A stretch of DNA of 64,000 nt from Halichondria panicea. Its lineage: Eukaryota; Porifera; Demospongiae; Suberitida; Halichondriidae. Under the pieces are notes generated by a model, which worked only from the letters and a program-made list of their open reading frames with translations, was not told the origin of the DNA and did not search any database. Within the stretch, counting starts at the first letter, position 1; each line of letters begins with the position of its first letter. Positions 35,491 through 46,497 of this stretch are shown one piece after another. The stretch is taken from contig NC_087388.1 in assembly GCF_963675165.1 (NCBI RefSeq), positions 3,253,272-3,317,271 on the forward strand, in the 5' to 3' direction. The position numbers and the translations under genes are program-made.

Positions 35491-36746
35491 AGTGCATCCA
35501 GTCTAAAGAGTAGAATACCAAAAAATATTTAATGTGTGAGTAGTTGTACTTAAATGTAAATATCTTATGATTCTAAGAAAATCTGCTGATACTATTGTGT
35601 AGGCGAATGAATAAGCTACAACATTGTTTCCATGACAACATAAGGTGGTGGGTTTGTGGTGATTAATAAAACAGTACCCAATTGTTATCGGTTATGTTAT
35701 CGGTTAGGGAGAGAAAAGGCCAACGGTTTCCGGCTAAGGTTTGGAACTTTCTCAGGTATATTAAGATATTAAGGACTGGGGACCTTCAATTATTGCTGAA
35801 TCAGCTAAAACGCAGCCACGCCCACGATTTTTAATATGTTTTGTGTGTAAAAATTCTGGATAGCTACTTGTCTTTTTTAGTTCTAAAAACGGTGTTCTAA
35901 ACCTTCCTTTTAGCTCTTAATTCTTAGTGTAGTAAGTAGGTAGTTCAAAGGCTTAAGCAGACATATCCGCTGGGAGAGAGCATCATGTTCTATTTAGAGT
36001 AAGTTATTAGCCTATAAAAATAAAAATGTCACTTATTGTCAGCAGTAAGACTAAGTTTTGTGCAAAATCTCACCTTTGGCCAAAGAAGTGGCTCTCTCCC
36101 AGCGGATATGTCTGTTTAAGCCTTTGAACTACCTACTACACTAAGAATTAAGAGCTAAAAGGAAGGTTTAGAACACCGTTTTTAGAACTAAAAAAGATAA
36201 GTAGCTGCACAAAATTTTTACACACAAAACATATTAAAAATCGTGGGCGTGGCTGCATTAATAATTGAAGGTCCCAGTCCTTAATATACCTGAGTTGTCA
36301 CAACATCTATAGATAAGATTTGATGTTACTTAAATATCTACACATCTACACATCTACACCACACATCCTCCGCAATGCTCAAAATTGCTAGTTTTTAGTG
36401 CCGTTTCGGTTAGGGAGAGATTTTAGGTCTAAAAATTACAGGGAGTAAGCTTGAATAAATTGAATAAATTGTCTAACTTAAAATTTTTCCAAAAATACTT
36501 TAGTTCCAGAGATATTGATGTTACGTACATTTTTTTACGATCACCCCCATTATCTCCTAAAATTATTTCCCACTAAAACAACTTTTGGGGAAATATTTTT
36601 GAATCATGTTGTAGCTTATTCTTTTAACCTATACAATGGTATCAGCACAATTTCTTAGAAATGTTCCAATCTTGAGATAGTACAACTACTCACCAATTTT
36701 TGTATTCTACTCTCTAGACTGGTCTACTCTCTAGACTGGATGCACT
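35491..36746. repeat. 1.26-kb foldback (inverted repeat) element
   Basis: Outer arms: AGTGCATCCAGTCT at 35491 and AGACTGGATGCACT ending at 36746, continuing inward with diverged copies of GAGTAGTTGTACT, CTGATACYATTG and GAATAAGCTACAACAT. Inner arms (35754-35980 and 36092-36298) are nearly identical reverse complements, from AGGTATATTAAG through CACGCCCACGATTTTTAATA, AGAACACCG-type and GCAGACATATCCGC to GCTGGGAGAGAG. The loop is 111 bp (35981-36091). The inner arms are far better conserved than the outer ones, so the structure may be two nested events or may be maintained by arm-to-arm conversion. No coding capacity. Confidence 0.9.
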
Positions 36747-37858
36747 GTAGCTATTATTAAGACATTGCGTTACATTGTAAGTGTCTCTTTACCTTGACTA
36801 TGACAATGCTATTCACTTTCTAATGGCACAGATAGGTAGCAACAGATAGGTAGCAACTACTGTGGAGTGCTAGCTAGGAGAGCAAGTTTTGGTCGTATAT
36901 TCTTTTCAGGTATTGTAATACTATACCTTGCATGTGTACCTATTGGGTCATTGATTATACACGTTTAGTTACAACTTAAACTATTACAATAATGATCTTT
37001 ACCCTTCAAATTGTAGCATGCAACTCAAGAGTATTTTTACGTTTGAGCTGCGCCGAGCAGACGCTCCAAATGAATCTGGTGAGCGTGTCTGGTGAGCGTG
37101 TCAAGAGTGACGGCTTGCCGGATCCAGCATAACTGTACGTGTATGCACACGCTGCATATCTGTCTATCAGTCTCTACATACCTGCCTTTCTACTCATTGC
37201 ATGCTCGGAACGCCCCAATAATTACTGTGCTATTCACTCATGACCCTTTACCTGTTTGTGTCTTTAACTGAATTTTGACTACTCTGATGTATCGGTGTGG
37301 CTGATGTATCGGTGTGGAGGAGACTCTCTGTGGGGGGGCCACTCCAGAGGCAGGCCGGCCAACGCCGAGCATGAATCTGGTGAGATATTTTTAGTCTGAC
37401 AGTTTGTTGGGCTTAGCGGCGGGTCGCGGGTACTCTGTCTCTACACGTACTCTGTCTCTACACACCTGCGTGCTACATGTGTGTGTGTGCTATATGTAAA
37501 AAATTTGCTTTTGGGACTCGTGATCCTTTACCTGGTGCCTCTCCCTATGCGTCATTATTACGTACATGTACTGTTCAGTACCCTCGTCATAGCTAGAGCG
37601 CTACATCCTTTAATTAAGTGACTTTAATTAAGTGACTAATTGTGGTGAATGATTCTCCATTAAACTATCACCCTCACAGATGTGTCTGTGTGGAGGAGAT
37701 ACAACGCTCTCTGTTGGGCCACTTCTTTGAGCTGATCCATCCAGAGTCAGGCCAACGCCGAGCAGATGAATATGGTTAGTTTGTCGAGAGTGATGGTGAT
37801 GGGGTTGCGTTTTAAATAGCAAGTACAGTGTAACCAATCCCTCTGTAGCGGCCACCCT

Positions 37859-38923
37859 CAGGGGCGTTTCTAGAGATTGAAGCAGGAGGGTGCTCAAGAG
37901 TACAGAAAAAATGGGGCGCGCATAGCGAGCGCAATTTTACGCCCCCGCATTTATTTCGGCGCATCTTTCATACATCCAGCTCCAGCTCCTCCCCCGGCTC
38001 CTCCCCCATGCAGCCTTGCAGCAAAAAAGTACAGCACACTGCCCAAGAAAAGAGCGGCTCCTACTATTCTTCCATTCTAGTTCTGTTACTATGATACTAG
38101 ACAAAGCTATTCTCTTCTAGAGCTTCTCTCTTCCATTCTAGTTCTGTTACTATGATACTAGACAAAGCATCTAGCTACAGTAATTTTTATGTTATTACAT
38201 GTGTATATTCTTGTAAATGACAATACAATGTATAATGTTGTAGTTTGTAGCCGAGAGCAATCGGTACTATAGCTCATAGTTTCCTGCTAAATAACACTCA
38301 AATGGATCTAATACATGCATAGCGTGATAATAAGACATAATTATGAGTCAGTCATCTTGTAGGATCTCCATGCACTATTCTCCTGGGGTACATCCTATAG
38401 CAAACTGGTCAATCACTGCAATGGGGGTGTCCAGTCATTCTAGTGCTTCTCAGTATCTCTCAGTGGAGCAAGAGGTGACTGGGAGAGTGCAGAGGATCTT
38501 GATCAGCTATTATGCATTACATAACAACAAGAGTATATGATAGAGGAGAGAGTATCGAACGTAGGCATACTGTACATCAGATGTATGCGGAGAGTAACGT
38601 GACTTCCTGTATCTGTCACAAGCTTGGAATTTGCACACTGACCAATCCAAGTTTGGGTGATGTCATCTATCAAGAAAATAGATTACATCACCCACACTTG
38701 GATGATTACCTTGGATGATTACTCTCTCTCTATCATAAACTCTATCATAAACTCTTGATTAGAATGGCAATACTGATTGCGCATGCTCAATTGGGCGTGG
38801 TCATGACTTGTAATCGAGATAGAGTGTGCACAGTTAGCTAGCTAGCTACTGAGTGATAGGATTAGTTTCATAGTTGTCTGGGGGTGCTCAAGCCCCCAAA
38901 GTCCCCCATTGTACACGCCACTG
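37859..38923. mobile_element. Non-autonomous hAT-like element, 5-bp target duplication
   Basis: Left end CAGGGGCGTTTCTAG (37859), right end TACACGCCACTG (38923). The flanks carry the direct repeat ACCCT at 37854-37858 and 38924-38928. GGGTGCTCAAG adjacent to the left end and GGGGGTGCTCAAGCCCCC at the right extend the similarity of the ends. A CAGGGGCG terminus with a 5-bp duplication fits the hAT5-type group. The interior is non-coding and hosts a MITE (38530-38755) and a 39-bp direct duplication (38069-38168). Confidence 0.8.
38530..38755. mobile_element. MITE family R2, most complete copy
   Basis: Terminal inverted repeats ATGATAGAGGAGAGAGTA (about 38536) and TTACTCTCTCTCTATCATAA (about 38719-38738) enclose the R2 family phrase. 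It lies inside the hAT-like element 37859-38923. Right-end phrases (TCTATCATAAAC) are doubled. Confidence 0.7.
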
Positions 38924-38929
38924 ACCCTT

Positions 38930-39330
38930 GGGGAACAACATTTTGGCCTAGGGGTGGCTTTGGTTGTTTTGTACACAAACTGTTCATTTGGGACCTGGGT
39001 GCCTGGCCATTTGTCGCTTCAGGGGTGGCCGGTTCCACTGTACTTATTCTGTCCACGTGCACGCACACACCGCATGCCATAACCAGCTCGTTTCTGGAGT
39101 GGCCTCACAGCCATAACTCGAGAACGAAGCATTATTTTGCATTATTTTGCATGACTAGAAGCCTATAATTATAAACTCTTACTTGCACTTCATTGATCCT
39201 TGAGCACCTGTAGCACCAAACACACTACCGTATACCTCGCTTGTGCATACGCACCGAGGCATAATTACGTGGTATGTCAGAAATTTGCTTTGGGGCTCAT
39301 GACCCTTCCTGTTTGTGCTAAGTGAGTAAT
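38930..39330. other. No supported gene
   Basis: Non-coding sequence between the hAT-like element and the next exon-like cassette. GCATTATTTT is doubled near 39130. Confidence 0.5.
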
Positions 39331-40204
39331 GATTCTCCGTTAAACTATCCTCTCTTTGGGGCCACTCCAGAAACGAGCGTGAATCTAGTGAGGGTGACAG
39401 TTTCTTGGGCTTGCATTTTAAATATCGGTGTACTTATTCATAGCACCTTTATTCTACTCGCCCAAAATAATAGTTACGTGTGTGTGTGTGTGTGCTACTG
39501 TGTTCAGGCCACTCCTACTCCCTGTGCGTATCTGGCTGCTGTCTCGTACACACATGTAGATCCTGTTACGTTACGTACATGCATGTATGAACCTCTCTAA
39601 AGTGCTACAGAATGTCATTGTTACTGATTGTGATTACGATTACGATTCTCCATCTCTCTTTCTAACCCTCACAGATGTATCGGTGTATCTCTGTGGGGCC
39701 ACTCCAGAGGCAGGCCGGCCAACGCCGAGCATGAATCTGGTGAGATATTTTTAGTCTGGGGCTTAGCGGGTTATATAGCGGGTCGCGGGTACTCGGATGC
39801 TTATTATTATAGCAAAACTACATCTGTCTCTACTTACGTGTGTGTGTGTGTGTGTGTGTGCTTTTGGGACTCGTGATGGCTTACACACATTATTATGTAC
39901 ATGTACTGTTCAGTACTCTCGTCATAGCTAGAGCGCTACATGCAGAATGCCTTTAATTGAAGTGACTAATATTGTGATGAATGATTCTCCTATCCCCCAT
40001 TAAACTATCCCCCTCACAGATGTGTCGGTGTGGAGGAGATACAACGCTCTCCACTTCTTTGAGCTGATCCATCCAGAGTCAGGCCAACGCCGAGCAGATG
40101 AATATGGTTAGTTTGTCGAGAGTGATGGGCTTGCGTTTTAAATAGCCAGCTGTCGTAGTTAGGTCTTTAGATAGCTCGTTTAAGCACTCCGTTCTGCAAG
40201 CATT

Positions 40205-41368
40205 ATACGTAGCTTGGTAGCTTGGTATTGTAACGATGAGTCCCTAGAATATGTAATTCTGGAGCTTCAATTGTGCTTTGTACTCTTTCCCCAACTTTCC
40301 CCAACTTCTGCTTTGCTTCTTCTGCTGTTAGGTAGAAAGCAGGATCACCGGCAACTGCAGAGTGGTCATGCCAAATCTTGAAATAACGTGTGCTCTTCAG
40401 CCTGTATAATTAATGTGTATTACTGTCCTTAGCAACAGTAATTTTAAATTGCCGTTTGTATGTACTGTGTCTTACTGTCCTTAGCAACTCTATGTAAAGT
40501 AATTTTAAATTGCGTTGTATGTAAAGTAATTTTAAATTGCGTTGTATGTAAAGTGATCTTAAATTGCGTTGTATGTACTGTGTGTTACTGTCCTTAGGAA
40601 CTCTATGTTTTTCAAGATTAAAAATTATGACTGTGTATTACTCATGTTTCTCAATTATCCTCACCAACTCCGTGTAGAAAGAGGAAAGAGGAAGACATAG
40701 GAACAGACTGGTACACCATAGTGCTCCTCTCCCGCACAACTTCCTGGTGCTTGTGGTGCTTGTGGTTGACTCCACACGTTTCACTGGCGTTCATGAAGGC
40801 TGGGACAGCAGTACCATATCCAGCTCCTCCTTCTCAAGCTCGGAACAGTCTCGTCAAGAATCTGTCACTTGCATCTCGCTGAATTTTGACACACAAGCTC
40901 TACCGCAGGTACACCCAACCCATCTCATATGGCACTCGACGATGCTGAGGTGCGTGTCGACGTTGCTGAGGGGCGTGTGGTGGCACTTGACGATGCTGAG
41001 GTGCGTGTGGAGGAGTTGTATGTGGATGTGGAGGAGATGTGGAGGAGTTGTATGGCCATTTGAGTCTGAATAAGTTGTTATAATGATGTTTTTGTTAACA
41101 TAATAGCAAAACTTACTCTCAGGAGGCGTGGGACTGTCGGGGGGTGATGGTGACATGGGACCATCTGAAGAGAAGATATGGAGTATAGGTAGCTGTTAGT
41201 GTTTATATTTTTGTTAACTGTTAAGTAACCTCTAGAGAAGTGAATGCTCTCCTCCAAATCCTCCACTGTTGAGGCCTCATCTTCACTAAAACCTTCTAAT
41301 TCCTCGGCCTCGAAGGTGACACCGGGTGCGGGTGCTGTGAAGTAGTCAAGGGCTACTTCTTGGGTCAT
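40205..41368 (-). pseudogene. Multi-exon gene fragment with WHDHS motif
   Basis: A plausible first exon starts at ATG 41368 (MTQEVALDYFTAPAPG, then EELEGFSEDEASTVEDLEES) and ends at about 41231 before GTTACT. A second exon, GPMSPSPPDSPTPPES, ends at a GTAAGT donor near 41117. The 40860-41070 stretch is built of a repeated GACGATGCTGAGGTGCGTGT unit and may encode a helical region on either strand. At about 40420-40240 the minus strand reads RYFKIWHDHSAVAG, PAFYLTAEEAKQKLGK and VQSTIEAPELHILG. The KIWHDHS..AG ... EAPE.HILG pattern recurs in multi-copy transposon-linked proteins of cnidarians and sponges; I do not know a formal name. Small duplications (ACTTTCCCCA; TTCCTGGTGCTTGTGG-type) interrupt it. 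Confidence 0.45.
40430..40600. repeat. Tandem repeat, unit about 28-30 bp
   Basis: GTAAAGTAATTTTAAATTGC and GTTGTATGTA units recur four times, with ACTGTCCTTAGCAACT interspersed three times. Confidence 0.85.
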
Positions 41369-41374
41369 TCAGTG

Positions 41375-42000
41375 CAGTTGCTGCACGCTGTGCTCTGGAC
41401 ATCTCTTAGCTCTTGAAGAATAAAGATGCGAGTGCACCTGCAAGGTTTTGCCTGCGCAGAGTCTGCGCATGGGGAAATCCCTTCACGGATTCCGTAAATT
41501 AGTACCAAATTAGTAAGCTAGTGAGGTAGCTCTCTTTAAACTGTGGTCATGTGAATGTCCCTCAAAGTGTGTGGGGGAAGATGGCTGAAGTGTTCACTAC
41601 ACTGGGTCAGGAGATGCTCGGCAGGTACAGGAAGGTCTCCGCTTCAAGCTGGTGCAAAAAAATGTGTTGATTGCAGAACCTTTGTGGCCTAAAGGTTAAT
41701 TTAATTAGTGCCGCATTAAGGGGGTTTTCCTAGGCCCAGTCACAAATGTTTTACTCGATCAACTAGCTATGGTCAACTTAAGTAGAGTGTCATTGACCCA
41801 AGCTCCGCCTTCACTAATAATTGCACCCACGCACGTGATAAACATTCCAGAGCGATGACGTCGCGCACATGAATTTTAATCCTTAATACCCATACAAAGA
41901 CACACACATACACCCGCGCGGGCACACATACAGACGGGCACACATACAGACACGCACGCACGCACATAAAGATACACACACATAAAGATACACACACACA
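41375..42000. other. No supported gene; CA-rich 3' end
   Basis: Possible 5' flank of the minus-strand gene starting at 41368. From 41900 on there is an imperfect CACACATA tract, which makes a Cys/Val-rich frame on the minus strand. Confidence 0.5.
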
Positions 42001-42009
42001 CCACTTACT

Positions 42010-42210
42010 GTACGTTCCAAGTGTACGTTCGAAGTAGGTAGTAGGTAGTTGGCTTAGCTTTTGAAGTAGGTAGTTGGCTTACCTATTTAGCTTTCGAAGT
42101 AGCTTAGCTATTTAGCTTTCGAAGTAGGTAGCTATAATAGCTTTCGAAGTAGGTAGTTGGCTTAGCTTTCGAAATAGGAAGTTGGCTTGGCTTTCGAAGT
42201 AGGTAGTTGG
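42010..42210. repeat. Minisatellite, unit about 25-35 bp
   Basis: About seven units of CGAAGTAGGTAGTTGGCTTA and GCTTT variants. Confidence 0.9.
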
Positions 42211-42659
42211 TGACCTTTAAACTCTAAACGGAATGAAACGGAATGTATTCATTCCAATAAATGCCCATTGCCATGGTGTGCTGTGTCAGCATGCAGTGCT
42301 CCAAAGTATGTTAATATCCTTAGCAAACTCTTGAAGTCTTGCAAGATGTTGCGTAGCCGAGTTGAGTAGGAAAGGTAAGGAACTGTAGTTACAAATTTTC
42401 CCCACAAAAGTAGCCTTACATCATAATTTATAATTTATAGTATCTAACATGAATCTGCTGTGCTTGTATAAATGTTATAAATCGCTGTGTTGTTATAAAT
42501 CGCTCAACCAGGTATAGGTATAGTCAGCCGCCGTTCTTTGGAACCACCGTCTGAGCACTCTTGTCATGAACACATTTGATTGTCATTACGTCTGTCAAAA
42601 CCAATGGAATGTACTATAATCGCGATCTTAATTTACACGTTTGATAAGTTAATGCGCAA

Positions 42660-45600
42660 AGCGTCAAGCAGCAATATCTTCTCTACAAACTCTGCTATAG
42701 ACTGTCCTGATCTCTGTGCTGATGGATTTGCTGATGGATTTCTGTTTGGCTAGCTCTGTTGCCAAAGGACTCAGGAGGACCCTATACAATCCTAGTGTTT
42801 CTCATATTGTTCCAGTGCTGAGAAGTTTTATGAATGATTTGTTCAACCAAGAAGATGCTGTACCTCACAACTATGTGTGTAGGAAGTGCCTCAGATCCTT
42901 GGAGTCGTATGTGAAAATTAAGAAATGTGAAAATTAATAGGCAAGAAGCTACTGTAGTCTGGCTCACAAGAGAGAGTACAGATTGTCAGCCTGGTAAGAA
43001 ACATGTAGTAGCTTTTTATGCTTTACTAGGACATTTTGTTTTAGGCTCAGCCCAGGAAACGTAGAAGTGACGGTGGCTCACTACTGGCTAAGCGCAGAAG
43101 GATTGATACCCCAATGCGTGGCATGCTTGATTGTATGCACCCTCAAGTCAGTCCTCTTGTCTCGGTAAGAGTATAAATATATGTAACAGGGCCTAGGAAA
43201 ACCCCCCTTAACGCGGCACTAATTAAATTAGAAATGAAAAACATGGGCAAAGGGCAAAAAATTTTTTTTTTCACAGGTGCTAACTTCAACCCTTCCTCTA
43301 CCTACCTGTAAAAATTTGGGTCTCTACGAAGCTTTAAACAGGTCAAGCGCGGAGGTTGAAGAAACTCACCGAACGTTCATTTTTTATAATGAAATTTACT
43401 GTCTACGTGAGGGGAAATACCCTGGGAATTTCCCTATCATTGTTAATTATTTTTAAAGATGACAACTTGTACAGGACTATTTCATCAGCCCAGTACTTAC
43501 AATCATCAAGAGGAGCCAGGTATATTATAGCTCTTCTTAACAAACATAATTTAGCAACAGAAATAGATTAGAAAGAGCAGCTATCTAGCTAGCTAGCTTG
43601 GCGTAGATCCACTCTTGTTTCTTTAGATGTACGTATCCCGTGCCACTTGTCCTCATAAACACTCCATAACCTACAGATAAGTAGTAAGTTAAGATAGACA
43701 CAATATCAATGTCACTTACATTCTAGCCAATAGACTAGCGTTTCTCAGGCCTCCGACACTCACCACCACCTGGGGGAACCATCAATATAAATGTTATACG
43801 ACAATTCCACGCAGTTTCCTGGGCCCTCCATGATGTGATCACCCACCCGATCAGGCCTGTTACTACTAAGCACAATGGCGGAAAGCTTCTTATAAGGCTA
43901 CTAATAAGTTGGATCAAGCCTTAGATCGATACGGGCGAATACTAAGTGAAAGACTACCTATAATAGATCACTTAGGCTTCCTTTAAGCTGTATGAAGGAC
44001 AGAGACACTTTCTGTAGGCTCCATACAAGTGAGGGATCTTTTATAAGACTGATACATTACACAGATAATAAGTACAAGCTTATAACAAGACATGAGAGCT
44101 TACCATTTGACCCTCTTTATTTCTTCGAAGATCCTTCCTAGGTGCCAAGCAATCCAGCTACATAGCTATACTAGCTAGCTAGAGAGTCTTAAAACGCCTA
44201 GCCTTCATCTAACTAACTTGTCTTCTCCAGAACATCTTTTACGAAGCTTTATGAGTATACGGAAGTGCCCGGAAGGCAATAATTGAACTTCAATTATTCA
44301 TGACGTTTGAGCGTTTTACTCAAGAGGGCGTTGCAATACCTTCGTAGCGTTCCCTCGAACATATCTCCGGATAGAAAATAGCTAGGAGGTCGATCTTGGT
44401 ATCATTTTGAAGCTTAGAGAACGCTTTATCCGATTCAACAATAAAAATAAACTCGGGTACACCCGCGTTAAGGGGTGTTTTCCTAGGCCCTGTCACATAT
44501 ATATGCCATACTACATGTAAGGTTATGATTGCGATTCGTTATTTTTTAGGTCGGCAAGTGTGTTAACCGTAAAGTGAATGTACATCGTCTTACTCACTCA
44601 CTTAAGCGTCTTGGGCGTAGTGTTGGGCGAAGAGACAGAGCCTCTATTGCAAGGCAGGTGGTTGCAGACTGCAAGCGACAGTTCCTCTGATTGGCAAAGC
44701 AATGGCACGAGAAATGTTGGCCTTGCGTTTTGAAGACACAATGTTGAAGAATTCTGAGCCATCTACCACTTGACCTGTCTTAGGTCGAGCAGATCAAAGA
44801 AGGGTCCTCGCAGAGTGAACACGGATGCAATTGTTGGTTTATGCTGTGGTCTGTTGGCAAGGGCAAGAAGTCAAAAGCTGAATCTCGTTCAGCGACTCAT
44901 TTCTGTCCTATTGTATGGAGGTCATGCTAGTAAACAGGTAAGTTCACTGTCATCATAAAAATAATGATGGGCAAATGTTTATTTTATGTGAATTGTAGGT
45001 ATATTCCCGACTCCAAAAGTGCCTGTCTCACAAAGCTACCTTAGCATTTGTCAATGTGCTTGGCAAGAACTTTGACGAGAAAGTCCAGTCATGGAAGCAT
45101 GATGTCGAGTCAAGAAAACTCCAGGTAGGTGTCCAGAGTGCACAAGTAGTTATTAATTTGAACATGCTTATATTCACTGCAGATTAATCAACCACCTGTC
45201 ACTAGCCTTGACCTTGTGACCACGACCAGCAGTGGTGATTGTAGCACTGTGTCCTCACCCCAATCTACTCAGGGAACGCAGGGAACTCAGGGACCCCAAT
45301 CTACCCAGGGAACTCAATCTACTCGGGTACAACTTCTCTATATGACTCAAACAACAGCCAGCAGTAACACATCAAAGTTATCAGTAGAGCACATAGTCAA
45401 TGAGGTATTTGGACTACAGCCTTCTCTGAAAGCTCTCCTAAAACCTACAAGCTCGTTTTGGACAACATTGATAAAACTGTCAAGCCCAACGATATGAGAA
45501 TGGACAATCAGACAAAGTCATTACATTATGTGCACAAGTACGCTGTTTTAGATCAAATCAACTTGTCATCTTTTGATGATAAACCATGTCGCCCTGATAT

Positions 45601-45790
45601 TGGCAATGTACGTCTTGAGTCAATGTTACCATCGAAGCAAGATAGTGAAGCGATTCGACAGAATATGACAACCCTTGTTGCACGTGTGCTGATTAAGAAC
45701 TTTCCATTTCTGAAATCGTTTGCTCGCTGTCTTGGGCGCCACATTTCTCACCGCTTCTCTGCTTAGATGTCTGCACAAATACAGTGGTCA
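42660..45790 (+). pseudogene. DUF6589-family gene, six exons, frame-disrupted
   Basis: Exons: about 42660-42993 (VPVLRSFMNDLFNQEDAVP, YVCRKCLRSLESYVKI, donor GTAAGA), 43045-43164 (basic linker, donor GTAAGA), 44550 to about 44770 (VHRLTHSLKRLGRSVGRRDR), 44783-44937 (VGLCCGLLARARSQKL, ISVLLYGGHASK), 44999-45124 (YSRLQKCLSHKATLAF, NFDEKVQSWKHDVES), and 45183 to about 45790 (Ser/Thr/Gln/Gly repeat, then LDNIDKTVKPNDMR, KSLHYVHKYAVLDQI, LPSKQDSEAIRQNM and ARVLIKNFPFLKSF). DN.DKTVKP.DMR followed by SLHY.H.YAV..R/QI is characteristic of DUF6589, a multi-copy metazoan family of unknown role. The C-terminal part after HISHRFSA is missing. A 16-bp offset duplication (42909-42937) destroys exon 1's frame; with one copy the exon is open to its donor. 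A 1.3-kb TIR element occupies intron 2. Confidence 0.82.
43182..44499. mobile_element. TIR element family R4, copy A (in DUF6589 intron)
   Basis: Termini TGTAACAGGGCCTAGGAAAA (43182) and TTTTCCTAGGCCCTGTCACA (44499), continued inward by CCCTTAACGCGG / CCGCGTTAAGGG, give an imperfect TIR of about 35 bp. The interior includes CACAGGTGCTAACTTCAACC, CACCGAACGTTCATTTTTTA, GCTTCTTATAAGGCTACTAA and GGGCGTTGCAATACCTTCGT, shared with copies at 46136-46480, 55540-56380 and 60290-61132. The class is uncertain; no transposase is encoded. The surrounding intron would otherwise be only about 70 bp long, which supports insertion into an intron. Confidence 0.88.
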
Positions 45791-46135
45791 AGATGGCTGT
45801 AGTGCAGAAATTTCCTGATAGGTTTAGCACTATACTGCTGTAGAAAGCATTGCTCTAGTTCTCTCATTGGTAGCCCAACAGCAAGAGAAAACTCAAGGAA
45901 GAGAATCAAGGACACCAGCGGCCATGGAGTTTCGCCACAAGCTCGTCCAGTAGCTAAGCTTGCCTTAGGTAACCTGGGTAGAAGACTGACGTTCTCCTCG
46001 CTAGGTCAATGTACTAGGTCAATGCTCAATGCGCAAACCACTTGAATAATTATGTGCTAATAGATACACCGTGTTCTTTCTACTCCACATAATTATATAT
46101 ACGTAACACTTAATATCAGGTATATATACTGCATG

Positions 46136-46480
46136 TTCATCATGACAAGACTATGTCCCCAGTGGTAATACCAATGAAAAGGGAGGGCATTTTCGAATCA
46201 GTTTTTATTGTTGAATCGGATAGAGCGTCCCAAGATCGACCTCCTAACTACTTTCTTTCCGGAGATATGAAGGTATTGCAACGCCCTGCCCTCTTGAGTA
46301 TATGACGCTCAAACGTCAAGAATAATTGAAGTGCCTTCCGGGTTCTGGAGAAGACAACTAGGCGTTCTAGGACTCGGCTAGTATAGCTATGTAGCTGGAT
46401 TGCTTGGCACCTAGGAAGGATCGACAAAGACTCGAATGGTAAGCTCTCATGTCTGTAAAAAGTCTTATAAAACTTCACAC
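46136..46480 (-). mobile_element. TIR element family R4, truncated copy B
   Basis: Starts near ACCAATGAAAAGGGAGGGCA, a version of the copy D terminus, and continues through GATCGACCTCCTAAC, GGAGATATG..GGTATTGCAACGCC and CTAGGAAGGATC to TGGTAAGCTCTCATGTCTGT. This corresponds to the right half of copies A and D in reverse orientation. It breaks off about where the palindromic element 46498-47605 begins. Confidence 0.8.
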
Positions 46481-46497
46481 AGTAAGATCTATTAGTG

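Larger units (their letters stand above)
36990..40160 (+). repeat. Tandem array of exon-like cassettes
   Basis: A unit with the layout AACTATCCCCCTCACAG|exon|GTTAGT recurs. The fullest exons are at about 37677-37770 and 40020-40107, each in an acceptor (CCTCACAG) / donor (GAATATG|GTTAGT) context. The 40-kb one is open and reads WRRYNALHFFELIHPESG. Shorter relatives containing GGCCACTCCAGAGGCAGGCC and GCCGAGCATGAATCTGGTGA lie at about 37325-37385 and 39695-39745, and weaker ones near 37050 and 39352. Intron phrases (TTTTGGGACTCGTGAT; TCGTCATAGCTAGAGCGCTA; GTACATGTACTGTTCAGTA) are shared too, so the 37.3-37.85 and 39.67-40.15 kb blocks are direct copies 2.35 kb apart. The peptide is not one I recognise. 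Confidence 0.65.

Noticed and set aside
40860-41070. Plus-strand coiled-coil-like frame (ALDDAEVRVEELY)
   Set aside because: It consists of a tandemly repeated GACGATGCTGAGGTGCGTGT unit, while neighbouring supported exons are on the minus strand; the strand of any real coding is undecided.
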